Shown in pieces: positions 1-5,341 of a stretch of DNA of 5,483 nt. The notes beneath the pieces were generated by a model. That model saw only the letters and a list, made by a program, of their open reading frames with translations, was not told where the DNA came from and ran no database searches. Position 1 is the first letter of the stretch. The number at the start of each line of letters is the position of its first letter. This stretch comes from Anaerolineae bacterium (GTDB taxonomy: Bacteria > Chloroflexota > Anaerolineae > SpSt-313). Where the stretch lies: contig JAIMBM010000250.1 in the NCBI GenBank assembly GCA_023511475.1, positions 1 to 5,483 of the forward strand. The letters run 5' to 3'. A program made the translations under genes and the position numbers.

Positions 1-1350
1 GGGGGCGCCCGTCCGCCGCTTCACCAGCGCCGTGGGCACGTCGAGCACGTCGGTGATGATGCGGCGCCACAGGCGGCTCTTGGCGCCACCCTCGTTCAGG
101 ATGAGGGGGTAGCGGATGGTCAGGCCCGCCTCTTTGATCAACCGGAAGGAGTCATACAGAGCGTAGGCCACGCCCTCCATCATCGCCCGCACGACGTGCC
201 CTTTGGTGTGGTGGAGCGAGAGGCCAAAGATCACGCCTCGGGCGTGGACGTCCCAGATGGGAGTGCGCTCACCCATGAGGTAGGGGAGGATCACCAGCCC
301 CTCGCTGCCGAGGGGGACCTTTTCAGCCTGCCGGTTGAGCAGGTCGTAGGAGTCGACGCCGAGGATGCGCTCCGTCTCCACCTCAACCTGGGAGAACGCG
401 TCGCGCAGGTAGCGAATGGATTGCCCGCCTGTGGTGGTTGTCGGCACGGTGATGTAGGTCTCTTCGGAGGCGACCGTGTAGGCAAAGTTGATCATTGAAT
501 AGCCGACCGGCGAGTAGATGAACTCGGGGCTACGGTGGATGACGCCAGAGTTGCCGCAGGTGCCGAGGTTCATCTGTATGTCACCGACCTCGACCGCGCC
601 GCCTCCCAGCCAGCCCGCGTTGCAGTCGACCTGCCCGGCGGCCACGGGTGTGCCGGGCGCCAGCCCCGTTTCCGCGGCGGCCTGAGGCGTCACCTCGCCG
701 ATGATCTCCTCACAGCGGCGGAGCTCGGGAAGGATCGCCGGGTCGATGCCCAGCTCCTGCAGCAGTTGCTCGTCAAAGCGGCGCTCGAGAAGGTTGTAGG
801 CGACGCCATAGAAGGCGGCACCCGAGTAGCTCACGACGGCGCGGCCGGTCAGCTTCAGGGTGATAAAGCCGTCGATGGTCAGTGCCTTGTGTATCCGCGA
901 GAATGCCTCCGACCGGTTTCGCTTCTCCCAGAGGAGGTTGACGATGGTGGGATGGTCCTCGAGGCGGTTGCCGGAGAGGCGGAATATGCGCTCCTCGCCG
1001 ATGTGCTCCTTGAGCCAGGCCACTTCGCTGATGGCGCGGCGGTCCATCAGGTTGTAGGCTCGGTGCACGGGCTCGCCATGCTCGTCCACCATGACGAGCG
1101 AGGGCAGCGCCGAGGAGAGGGCGACTCCGCGCACTTCCCGGCCAGTGATGCGTGCCTCGGCGAGCACCTGCCGGATCAGGCGGCAGGCGATCTGCCAGTA
1201 GAGGTGCGGGTCGTGCTCAGACCAGCCGGGTCTCTCGTGGATGAAAGGGTATTCGGCAAAGGCAAAGCCGAGGACCTCCCCTTCGCAGTTGATGACGCAG
1301 GCTTTGGCGCCACCTGTGCCATAGTCGATACCGAGGAGATAATCGCCCAC
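1..1350 (-). CDS. FGGY-family carbohydrate kinase (XylB-like), C-terminus cut by window edge
   Basis: ATP-dependent cytoplasmic kinase expected to phosphorylate a sugar, ketose or polyol. The 450 codons present run without a stop to base 1. Seen in the translation: an N-terminal phosphate-binding strand GIDYGTGGAK (residues 7-16); EHDPHLYW (45-52); a substrate-side loop SSALPSLVMVD (79-89) followed by NLMDRR (100-105); a putative catalytic-base Asp at D242 in GQVDCNAGWLG; NLGTCG (261-266); the second FGGY signature starting GERTPIW (360-366); and the C-terminal nucleotide-site GGAKSRLW (421-428). Family members are about 490-520 residues, so some 40-70 residues are missing. The start is GTG at 1350, 8 nt after GGAGGAG; a nearby ATG is in another frame, and an in-frame TAG (stop of the upstream regulator) prevents a fusion. 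Family membership is firm. The substrate is unknown: the xylulokinase-type GQMHG loop is replaced by SALPS, which argues against assuming xylulose. Confidence 0.93.
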   Translation of the reverse strand, partial: MGDYLLGIDYGTGGAKACVINCEGEVLGFAFAEYPFIHERPGWSEHDPHLYWQIACRLIRQVLAEARITGREVRGVALSSALPSLVMVDEHGEPVHRAYNLMDRRAISEVAWLKEHIGEERIFRLSGNRLEDHPTIVNLLWEKRNRSEAFSRIHKALTIDGFITLKLTGRAVVSYSGAAFYGVAYNLLERRFDEQLLQELGIDPAILPELRRCEEIIGEVTPQAAAETGLAPGTPVAAGQVDCNAGWLGGGAVEVGDIQMNLGTCGNSGVIHRSPEFIYSPVGYSMINFAYTVASEETYITVPTTTTGGQSIRYLRDAFSQVEVETERILGVDSYDLLNRQAEKVPLGSEGLVILPYLMGERTPIWDVHARGVIFGLSLHHTKGHVVRAMMEGVAYALYDSFRLIKEAGLTIRYPLILNEGGAKSRLWRRIITDVLDVPTALVKRRTGAP

Positions 1351-1358
1351 GGACCCAT

Positions 1359-1365
1359 CTCCTCC
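1359..1365 (-). promoter_or_regulatory. Ribosome binding site deciding the kinase GTG start
   Basis: Read on the minus strand, GGAGGAG lies 8 nt before the GTG at 1350. This places the start at GTG and not at the ATG only 1 nt beyond the site, which is in a different frame. Confidence 0.7.
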
Positions 1366-1415
1366 GCGAATCGTGTGATGTACAAAGCCGCTCGACCAGG
1401 CGAGGGCCTCTTCGC

Positions 1416-2372
1416 CTAGCGAGCCTCCAGCAGCCGGGTGGCGGTTTGCTCGTCGGTGACCAGTGTGCTGATCAGCCTCCCTCGGAGCGCTCCGCGGATG
1501 GCTTCCAGCTTCTGTGGGCCGCCTGCAACCCCGATCACGCGGGGCAGGCGCCGGATCTGCTCCAGGTCCAGGCCGACCACGCGCTCGTTGATCTCGTGCT
1601 CGATGGGCCGTCCCTGCGCATCAAAGAACCGGAGGGCGATGTCGCCTACTGCACCCCGGGCCTCCAGCTCGCTGATCTCGGCGTCGGTGAGGATCGTTCC
1701 GGCCTGACGGACGACCGAGTCGGGTGCGGTGACGACGCCGATGCCTACGAGCGCAGCGTGGGCTCGTGCCGCGAGACGCAGCGTGTCGGCGATCTGGGGG
1801 TCGGCGAGGAGAGCGTCCCGCACCAATCGGCTGGGCACGATGCCGGGCGCAGGGAGGACGCGCGGCCTGCCACCGAGGGAGTGGGCGAGTCGGTGCACCA
1901 GCTCTGCGCCGTGCACGTCGGCCTCGGGCTGCCCGAGGCCCCCGATTACCTGAACCACGCGCAACTCTGGCCAGTTACGGCTGGGGGCGGCATCGACAGC
2001 GGAGAGGACGGATGTGCCCCAGGTCAGGCCGATCACCTCGTTGCCCTGCAGGCCACGAACAAGGCAGGCGGCGGCCGCGGGCCCGAGGGCCTGTAGCAGG
2101 CTGCGCCGGTCCTCGCCGTTTGCTGCGACAACGACCGCTTCATCGAGGCCAAAGCGCGACTCCAGAGCGCGCTCGAGGTCGGCGTGCGGGTTGGCAGGGG
2201 GGGTGATGGTGATCTGGACGATGCCTTCCTCGCGGGCCTGTTTGAGGAGGCGCGAGACCTTGATGCGCGAAAGGCCGAGGCGCTTGGCGATCTCTTTCTG
2301 GGTGAGGTCGTCGACATAGTACGCGACACTGACCTTGTAGAGCAATCGTTTTGCTTCGCCGTCGGAAGCCAC
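1416..2372 (-). CDS. SorC/DeoR-type sugar-responsive transcriptional regulator
   Basis: DNA-binding regulator with an N-terminal helix-turn-helix and a C-terminal sugar-phosphate-binding domain, about 318 residues, the usual SorC length. Numbering from the upstream ATG at 2378: helix-turn-helix at about residues 25-47 (LTQKEIAKRLGLSRIKVSRL), then the effector domain from about 65 on, with GLTWGTS (117-123) and GGPQK (286-290), a segment that in SorC proteins lies near the phosphosugar site. I prefer GTG at 2372 (codon 3 of the longer frame) because AGGAG ends 6 nt before it, whereas the same AGGAG directly abuts the ATG at 2378. The FGGY kinase follows 65 bp downstream on the same strand, the arrangement known from sugar or polyol operons such as eryA/eryD or lsrK/lsrR. 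It probably represses its own promoter via the two palindromes upstream and is released by the kinase product (inference). Which sugar is sensed cannot be told. Confidence 0.92.
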   Translation of the reverse strand: MASDGEAKRLLYKVSVAYYVDDLTQKEIAKRLGLSRIKVSRLLKQAREEGIVQITITPPANPHADLERALESRFGLDEAVVVAANGEDRRSLLQALGPAAAACLVRGLQGNEVIGLTWGTSVLSAVDAAPSRNWPELRVVQVIGGLGQPEADVHGAELVHRLAHSLGGRPRVLPAPGIVPSRLVRDALLADPQIADTLRLAARAHAALVGIGVVTAPDSVVRQAGTILTDAEISELEARGAVGDIALRFFDAQGRPIEHEINERVVGLDLEQIRRLPRVIGVAGGPQKLEAIRGALRGRLISTLVTDEQTATRLLEAR

Positions 2373-2378
2373 GGGCAT

Positions 2379-2383
2379 CTCCT
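2379..2383 (-). promoter_or_regulatory. Ribosome binding site of the regulator, overlapping the operator edge
   Basis: AGGAG on the minus strand. It is 0 nt from the ATG at 2378 and 6 nt from the GTG at 2372, so it favours the GTG. Its first bases belong to the 16-bp palindrome at 2382-2397. Confidence 0.6.
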
Positions 2384-2397
2384 GATCATATGATCAG
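2382..2397. promoter_or_regulatory. Probable SorC operator O1 (16-bp perfect palindrome)
   Basis: CTGATCATATGATCAG is a perfect dyad. It lies in the 5' leader of the regulator-kinase transcript, centred about 24 bp downstream of the predicted transcription start and touching the ribosome binding site. Its core TGATCATATGATCA recurs with one change at 2460-2473. SorC regulators bind such AT-centred dyads next to their own genes (family knowledge). Binding by the adjacent regulator is inferred. Confidence 0.75.
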
Positions 2398-2419
2398 TAC
2401 AGAACATCGGTACACTCAC

Positions 2420-2448
2420 ATAATACCATGAGTCCAGGCCAGAGTCAA
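2420..2448 (-). promoter_or_regulatory. Sigma70-type promoter of the regulator-kinase operon
   Basis: On the minus strand the -35 TTGACT (2448-2443) and the -10 TATTAT (2425-2420) are separated by exactly 17 bp; each differs from consensus at one base. Predicted transcription start is near 2413, giving a leader of about 40 nt. The two palindromes lie on either side, centred near +24 and -54. Confidence 0.8.
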
Positions 2449-2459
2449 GTGCTCAGGCG

Positions 2460-2473
2460 TGATCATTTGATCA
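2460..2473. promoter_or_regulatory. Probable SorC operator O2
   Basis: TGATCATTTGATCA, identical to the O1 core at 13 of 14 positions. It lies upstream of the -35 box, and its centre is 77 bp from that of O1. Each half (TGATCA) is itself a palindrome. The spacing around a strong promoter would suit repression by looping or by two bound oligomers (inference). Confidence 0.7.
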
Positions 2474-2581
2474 GAGAGGGCGGGGCTGAGCCTGACGGCG
2501 AGAGGTTCGGAGTGGGTTGGCGGTAGCAGTGGCAGCAGTCTGTGCCGGCGGCTGCGAGGGCAGTATCGGCGGGCGGCTCAC

Positions 2582-2606
2582 GGGTCTTCACGTGAGGCCG
2601 AGACCC
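2582..2606 (-). terminator. Weak hairpin immediately after the acetyltransferase stop
   Basis: Directly after the TGA (2609-2607), the minus strand reads GGGTCT, 13 bases, then AGACCC: a perfect 6-bp stem with a long loop that contains the palindrome TCACGTGA (2588-2595). There is no T-run, so intrinsic termination is doubtful. Its place between the acetyltransferase and the next promoter is what suggests a terminator role. Confidence 0.25.
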
Positions 2607-3530
2607 TCACCCCTCCAGCTCGCGCCGATACCAGAGGATGTGGAAGAGGGTGTCGAACCCGCAGGCCCGGTACAGCCGGATGGCGGGCTCGTTGCCCTCA
2701 TCGACATCGAGCTCGGCGGCGCGGACGTGCCTCTGGCGGCAACGGCGCAGGCAGGCGGCGAGGAGTGCGCGTCCGATGCCCCGGCTGCGGTGGTCCGGGA
2801 GGACGCCGAGGGAGCCGATGTGGCCAACGGCGAGGCGGCGTCCGGCGACCTCTCGCTCGATAAAGCGCACATGGGCGGCGCCGACGACGCCGGTCTGACA
2901 GGTGGCGAGGACGATGTCGGCGGGCTCAAAGCCGGGCTCGCTCACCATGGCGGCTACACGCTCGGGCGTGGTCTGCCCGACCCCCCAATGCTCGGCAAAG
3001 GCGCGGGTCACTACTGAAGCGTAGGTGGCCTCGTCATAGTGCGGACGAAAGGTCCGCAGCGTGTATCCGGGGGGCAGTGCACCGGGAGGGACCCGGACCG
3101 GTTCGAGCCACATGCGGCACCAGTTTCGCACCGCCCGAAAGCCCATGGCCTGGCAAAAGGCGACGGCAGCCGCCTCGTCCTCGCGGACGCGGACGTCGAG
3201 CACGCGGGCGCCGGCGAGGCGTGCCTCCGCGGCGACACGCTCGAGGAGCTGCCGGCCGATGCCCCGTCGCCGCCAAGCCGGATGGACGACCCCGTCGACC
3301 TGGCAGATGTCGGTGCCCTCAAGATGGGAGCGATAGACGTAGCCCACGATGGCGCCGCCTGCCTCGGCGACCAGGCAGTGCTCGGGGGAAAACCCCGGTC
3401 GGCGCCAGCGATGCAGCAGGACGACCGCCTCGCCAATGCGGCCTCCGTGGTCGACCGGCTCGGACGCCCGGTGTAGCCGGGCGATGGCCTCGATGTCGCC
3501 CCAGGAAAGGGGGCGTATGTGCAGATGCAA
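2607..3530 (-). CDS. Tandem two-domain GNAT-family N-acetyltransferase
   Basis: Soluble acetyl-CoA-dependent transferase of 307 residues made of two complete GNAT folds. Domain 1 (about 1-145) has the acetyl-CoA pyrophosphate loop RRRGIGRQLL (87-96) after VDGVVHP, and ends CQAMGF (126-131). Domain 2 (about 155-305) has LGVLPDHRSRGIGRALL (241-257), then NEPAIRLYRACGF (280-292). Both loops keep the R/Q-x-x-G-x-G/A pattern, so both halves could bind acetyl-CoA, unlike many tandem GNATs in which one half has decayed. Length and architecture resemble mycothiol synthase MshD, but nothing here shows that substrate, so no symbol is given. The start is TTG at 3530, supported by GGAGAG 7 nt upstream and by the conserved beta strand (HIRPL) right after it; a strong promoter lies about 45 bp upstream. 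It is transcribed away from the oxidoreductase and has its own promoter. Substrate unknown. Confidence 0.92.
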   Translation of the reverse strand: MHLHIRPLSWGDIEAIARLHRASEPVDHGGRIGEAVVLLHRWRRPGFSPEHCLVAEAGGAIVGYVYRSHLEGTDICQVDGVVHPAWRRRGIGRQLLERVAAEARLAGARVLDVRVREDEAAAVAFCQAMGFRAVRNWCRMWLEPVRVPPGALPPGYTLRTFRPHYDEATYASVVTRAFAEHWGVGQTTPERVAAMVSEPGFEPADIVLATCQTGVVGAAHVRFIEREVAGRRLAVGHIGSLGVLPDHRSRGIGRALLAACLRRCRQRHVRAAELDVDEGNEPAIRLYRACGFDTLFHILWYRRELEG

Positions 3531-3537
3531 CGGGCCA

Positions 3538-3543
3538 CTCTCC
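3538..3543 (-). promoter_or_regulatory. Ribosome binding site supporting the TTG start
   Basis: GGAGAG on the minus strand, 7 nt before the TTG at 3530. No in-frame ATG with comparable support was seen between the predicted transcription start and this codon. Confidence 0.6.
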
Positions 3544-3573
3544 GCAGACGTGCTTGCCGCTGAACGGCAGCCG

Positions 3574-3603
3574 ATTGTACCGCCTCGAGGCGGGGCCTGT
3601 CAA
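3574..3603 (-). promoter_or_regulatory. Sigma70-type promoter of the acetyltransferase gene
   Basis: On the minus strand the -35 is TTGACA (3603-3598, perfect consensus) and the -10 is TACAAT (3579-3574, one mismatch), with an 18-bp spacer. Predicted start is near 3567, giving a leader of about 37 nt. Fourteen of the 18 spacer bases form the perfect palindrome CCGCCTCGAGGCGG. Confidence 0.8.
3580..3593. promoter_or_regulatory. Candidate operator inside the acetyltransferase promoter spacer
   Basis: CCGCCTCGAGGCGG, a 14-bp perfect dyad lying between the -10 and -35 boxes. Its 10-bp core GCCTCGAGGC (3582-3591) is repeated exactly at 3613-3622. A protein bound here would cover the promoter. No cognate regulator is visible in the window. 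Confidence 0.5.
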
Positions 3604-3612
3604 AAGGAAACA

Positions 3613-3622
3613 GCCTCGAGGC
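3613..3622. promoter_or_regulatory. Second copy of the GCCTCGAGGC dyad, upstream of -35
   Basis: Exact 10-bp copy of the spacer palindrome's core. The two centres are 31 bp apart, close to three helical turns, and this copy is centred near -51. The pairing supports a regulator with two same-face sites (inference). Confidence 0.45.
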
Positions 3623-3678
3623 CATCCAGAGCTTTATCTATTGGAGCCCTCTTGGCCTTTGGCAGCGTCACCCTCGAC

Positions 3679-3745
3679 ATGCTGCAGAGGCGGCCGGGAT
3701 GGCACCCAACGACCAAGTGTTGGGGAACCCCTCTCCCTGTCCCTT
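3679..3745 (+). repeat. Dispersed intergenic repeat, copy A
   Basis: Matches 5275-5341 in the same orientation. The first 36 bases align without gaps at 29 of 36 positions, including GATGGC and CCCAACGACC; after a diverged patch both continue with a C/T-rich tail of the type CCCCTC..CCCT.TCCC..CTT. The two copies flank the oxidoreductase gene. Confidence 0.7.
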
Positions 3746-3808
3746 GCGTTTGGCCTTTTGGGGGAGGCCCCTACATGTAGTATGGCCAGCGCACGGCGCC
3801 CCCACCTA

Positions 3809-3848
3809 TGTCTCGGGCTCCGCCGGCGCGCCGGCGGAGCCCGAGACA
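3809..3848. repeat. 40-bp perfect palindrome with no loop
   Basis: The left arm TGTCTCGGGCTCCGCCGGCG (3809-3828) is followed at once by its exact reverse complement (3829-3848). It could form a cruciform in DNA or a very stable hairpin in RNA. No T-run follows on either strand, and both neighbouring genes are transcribed away from it, so it is not the terminator of either. Function unknown. Confidence 0.9.
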
Positions 3849-3916
3849 ACCGTAGAGGATGGCCCCTCCCCCAAGCGGGAGCGTCGTGGCCGCTTGGAGG
3901 AGGCGCGCTGCAGGCG

Positions 3917-3945
3917 TTGACACCATCGCCGGGGCATGATACACT
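3917..3945 (+). promoter_or_regulatory. Sigma70-type promoter of the oxidoreductase gene
   Basis: The -35 TTGACA (3917-3922, perfect) and -10 TACACT (3940-3945, four of six consensus bases) are separated by 17 bp, with an extended -10 TG one base before the hexamer (TGATACACT). Predicted start is near 3952, giving a leader of about 43 nt. No TGATCA-type operator is present here. Confidence 0.78.
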
Positions 3946-3982
3946 CCCAGCGGACTGTCCGTATCCTGTGTCGCGCTGCTCC

Positions 3983-3990
3983 AAAGGAGG
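3983..3990 (+). promoter_or_regulatory. Ribosome binding site of the oxidoreductase
   Basis: AAAGGAGG ends 4 nt before the ATG at 3995. It fixes the start at this ATG, although the same frame is open far upstream. Confidence 0.75.
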
Positions 3991-3994
3991 AGAC

Positions 3995-5101
3995 ATGGTC
4001 AGGACCTATCGCCTCGGTGTGATCGGCTTTGCGCACATGCACGTCAATCACCTGCTCGATCAGTTCGCCAAGCTGCCCAACGTCGAGTGGGTGGCGTGTG
4101 CCGATACGGTGCCGGCCGTCCCGTCACGTTCATCCCTGCCCGGCACGCGGACGTACAACCTCAAGCGGGCGCGGGAGGTGACCGGCATCCCGAAAGTCTA
4201 TGAGGACTATCGGGAGATGCTCGAGAAGGAGCGCTTTGACGCCATCATCTTTTGCCCGGAAAACGCCCGGCATGGTGAAGTGGCCGAGGCGATCGCCGAG
4301 AAGGGCATCCACATGCTCACGGAAAAGCCGATGGCGGCCAGCCTGTCGGAGGGGCTGCGCATGGCGCGCGCAGTCAAGGCCGCCGGCGTCGCCCTGATGG
4401 TGAACTGGCCAACGACCTGGTCGCCGGCCATCCGAGCGATGAAGCGCCTTATTGACGAGGGCGTGATCGGCGAGGTATGGGAGGTCAAGTGGCGGAACGG
4501 CGCGTCCATGGGGCCGCTGAGCTACTCGGACCCCCAGCCGAGCGATGCGGAAAAGGGCGCCGAGTGGTGGCATCAGGCAGCGCAGGGCGGAGGGGCGCTG
4601 CTGGACTACTGCTGCTACGGGGCGTGCCTGGCCCGGTGGTTCATCGGGGAGCGGGCAGTCGCAGCCATGGGCATGCGGGCGAACCTGAGGAGCCACTATG
4701 GCGATGCCGATGACAACGCCGTGATTACCGTTCGCTTCCCGAGTGCCCTCGCCGTGCTCGAGGCAACCTGGACGACATGGAACAGCGGTGTGCCGACGGG
4801 GCCGATTGTCTACGGCAGCCGCGGGACGCTGGTCACCGATCAGAAGGTCGTCGAGGTCTACACGACGCGGGCCTACGGCCGCAGCGAGCCGGACCGGGTG
4901 CTGGAGGGGGACCCTCTGCCCGAGGGTCGTGCCACGCCTGCGGAAGAGTTCATCCACCATCTGGAGACGGGCGAGCCCTTGCATCCTACCCTGCAGCTTG
5001 AGCGTAATCTGGAAGTGATGGCGGTGCTGGATGCAGGCATCCGGTCGGCGGCCAGTGGCAGGCTGGAGACGGTCGACGATGCCATCTGGTGCATCGGATG
5101 A
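3995..5101 (+). CDS. Gfo/Idh/MocA-family NAD(P)-dependent oxidoreductase
   Basis: Cytoplasmic dehydrogenase or reductase of 368 residues, a normal family length. The N-terminal Rossmann domain (about 5-130) opens with LGVIGFAHMH (7-16), where the usual G-x-G-x-x-G/A is altered; the second strand ends in VACAD with D37, which in many family members selects NAD(H) over NADP(H). The family hallmark E110-K111-P112 (TEKPMA) is intact. The C-terminal alpha/beta domain contains GGGALLDYCCYGACLARW (198-215), the segment that usually supplies catalytic residues; here Tyr208 stands where many members have His. No signal peptide or membrane segment is seen. Start ATG has AAAGGAGG 4 nt upstream and a consensus promoter about 50 bp before that. 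It is a single-gene unit, divergent from the acetyltransferase. The proximity of a sugar-kinase operon suggests a sugar or polyol substrate, but a shared regulon is not supported. Family sure, substrate unknown. Confidence 0.95.
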   Translation: MVRTYRLGVIGFAHMHVNHLLDQFAKLPNVEWVACADTVPAVPSRSSLPGTRTYNLKRAREVTGIPKVYEDYREMLEKERFDAIIFCPENARHGEVAEAIAEKGIHMLTEKPMAASLSEGLRMARAVKAAGVALMVNWPTTWSPAIRAMKRLIDEGVIGEVWEVKWRNGASMGPLSYSDPQPSDAEKGAEWWHQAAQGGGALLDYCCYGACLARWFIGERAVAAMGMRANLRSHYGDADDNAVITVRFPSALAVLEATWTTWNSGVPTGPIVYGSRGTLVTDQKVVEVYTTRAYGRSEPDRVLEGDPLPEGRATPAEEFIHHLETGEPLHPTLQLERNLEVMAVLDAGIRSAASGRLETVDDAIWCIG

Positions 5102-5162
5102 GGCCAGGTGCGCTGGCTGGAAGGGGCGGAGAAGGGGTACAGGGACGGACAGGTCGCTCCAT

Positions 5163-5181
5163 GGGCGCGACCGGCGCGCCC
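5163..5181 (+). terminator. GC-rich hairpin downstream of the oxidoreductase
   Basis: GGGCGCG, loop ACCGG, CGCGCCC: a perfect 7-bp stem starting 61 nt after the TGA. There is no T-tract, so a Rho-independent role is uncertain, but it is the best candidate for the end of this transcript. Confidence 0.35.
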
Positions 5182-5274
5182 GCGGGGCAGTGACTCTTCG
5201 CAGCCTCCGCGCCGCGGGGGCGAGGTCCGGGGGCTTGACCCTTGACTTTGCCCTTTCGCCACGCGCCCCTTAGC

Positions 5275-5341
5275 ATCACGCAGAAGCCGCCGCGATGGCC
5301 CCCAACGACCCGTATTCGTGGTCCCCTCCCCTATCCCCCTT
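5275..5341 (+). repeat. Dispersed intergenic repeat, copy B
   Basis: Same-orientation partner of 3679-3745: 29 of 36 identical over 5275-5310, then a C/T-rich tail ending at 5341. With copy A it brackets the oxidoreductase gene and its promoter, start to start 1596 bp apart. Confidence 0.65.

Larger units (their letters stand above)
3531..3994. other. Divergent intergenic region (464 bp), no gene seen
   Basis: Separates the acetyltransferase (minus) from the oxidoreductase (plus). From left to right it holds the acetyltransferase leader and promoter, the second GCCTCGAGGC dyad, repeat copy A (3679-3745) with a 6-bp stem CCCAAC/GTTGGG (3705-3724), a small stem GGCCT/AGGCC (3752-3769), the 10-bp palindrome CTACATGTAG (3771-3780), the 40-bp palindrome (3809-3848), and the oxidoreductase promoter and leader. 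The frame of the oxidoreductase happens to stay open back through this region and into the antisense of the acetyltransferase, but that translation is Arg/Pro/Gly-rich with no family features, and I do not regard it as coding. Confidence 0.7.

Noticed and set aside
134..498. GATCA-containing words inside the kinase (near 137 and 490) as further operators
   Set aside because: They lack the paired TGATCA-N2-TGATCA form and arise from ordinary Leu-Ile-Lys and Met-Ile-Asn codons.
957..967. CCTCGAGGCGG inside the kinase, resembling the acetyltransferase promoter dyad
   Set aside because: Only part of the palindrome, within coding sequence (Arg-Leu-Glu-Asp) and far from any promoter; chance is likely in GC-rich DNA.
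535..1419. Plus-strand open frame of 294 codons
   Set aside because: It is the antisense shadow of the kinase, which shows all FGGY motifs on the minus strand.
1446..2096. Plus-strand open frame of 216 codons
   Set aside because: Antisense shadow of the SorC regulator; no recognisable domain.
3809..3848. 40-bp palindrome as an intrinsic terminator
   Set aside because: No T-run on either strand, no loop, and both adjacent genes read away from it.
3077..3994. Long in-frame open extension upstream of the oxidoreductase ATG
   Set aside because: It runs antisense through the acetyltransferase and across the intergenic palindrome, is Arg/Pro/Gly-rich without domains, and the ATG at 3995 has an excellent ribosome binding site and promoter. 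It is open only because of high GC.
4130..4984. Minus-strand open frame of 284 codons inside the oxidoreductase
   Set aside because: Antisense shadow of a gene with clear Gfo/Idh/MocA motifs; no ribosome binding site or family features.
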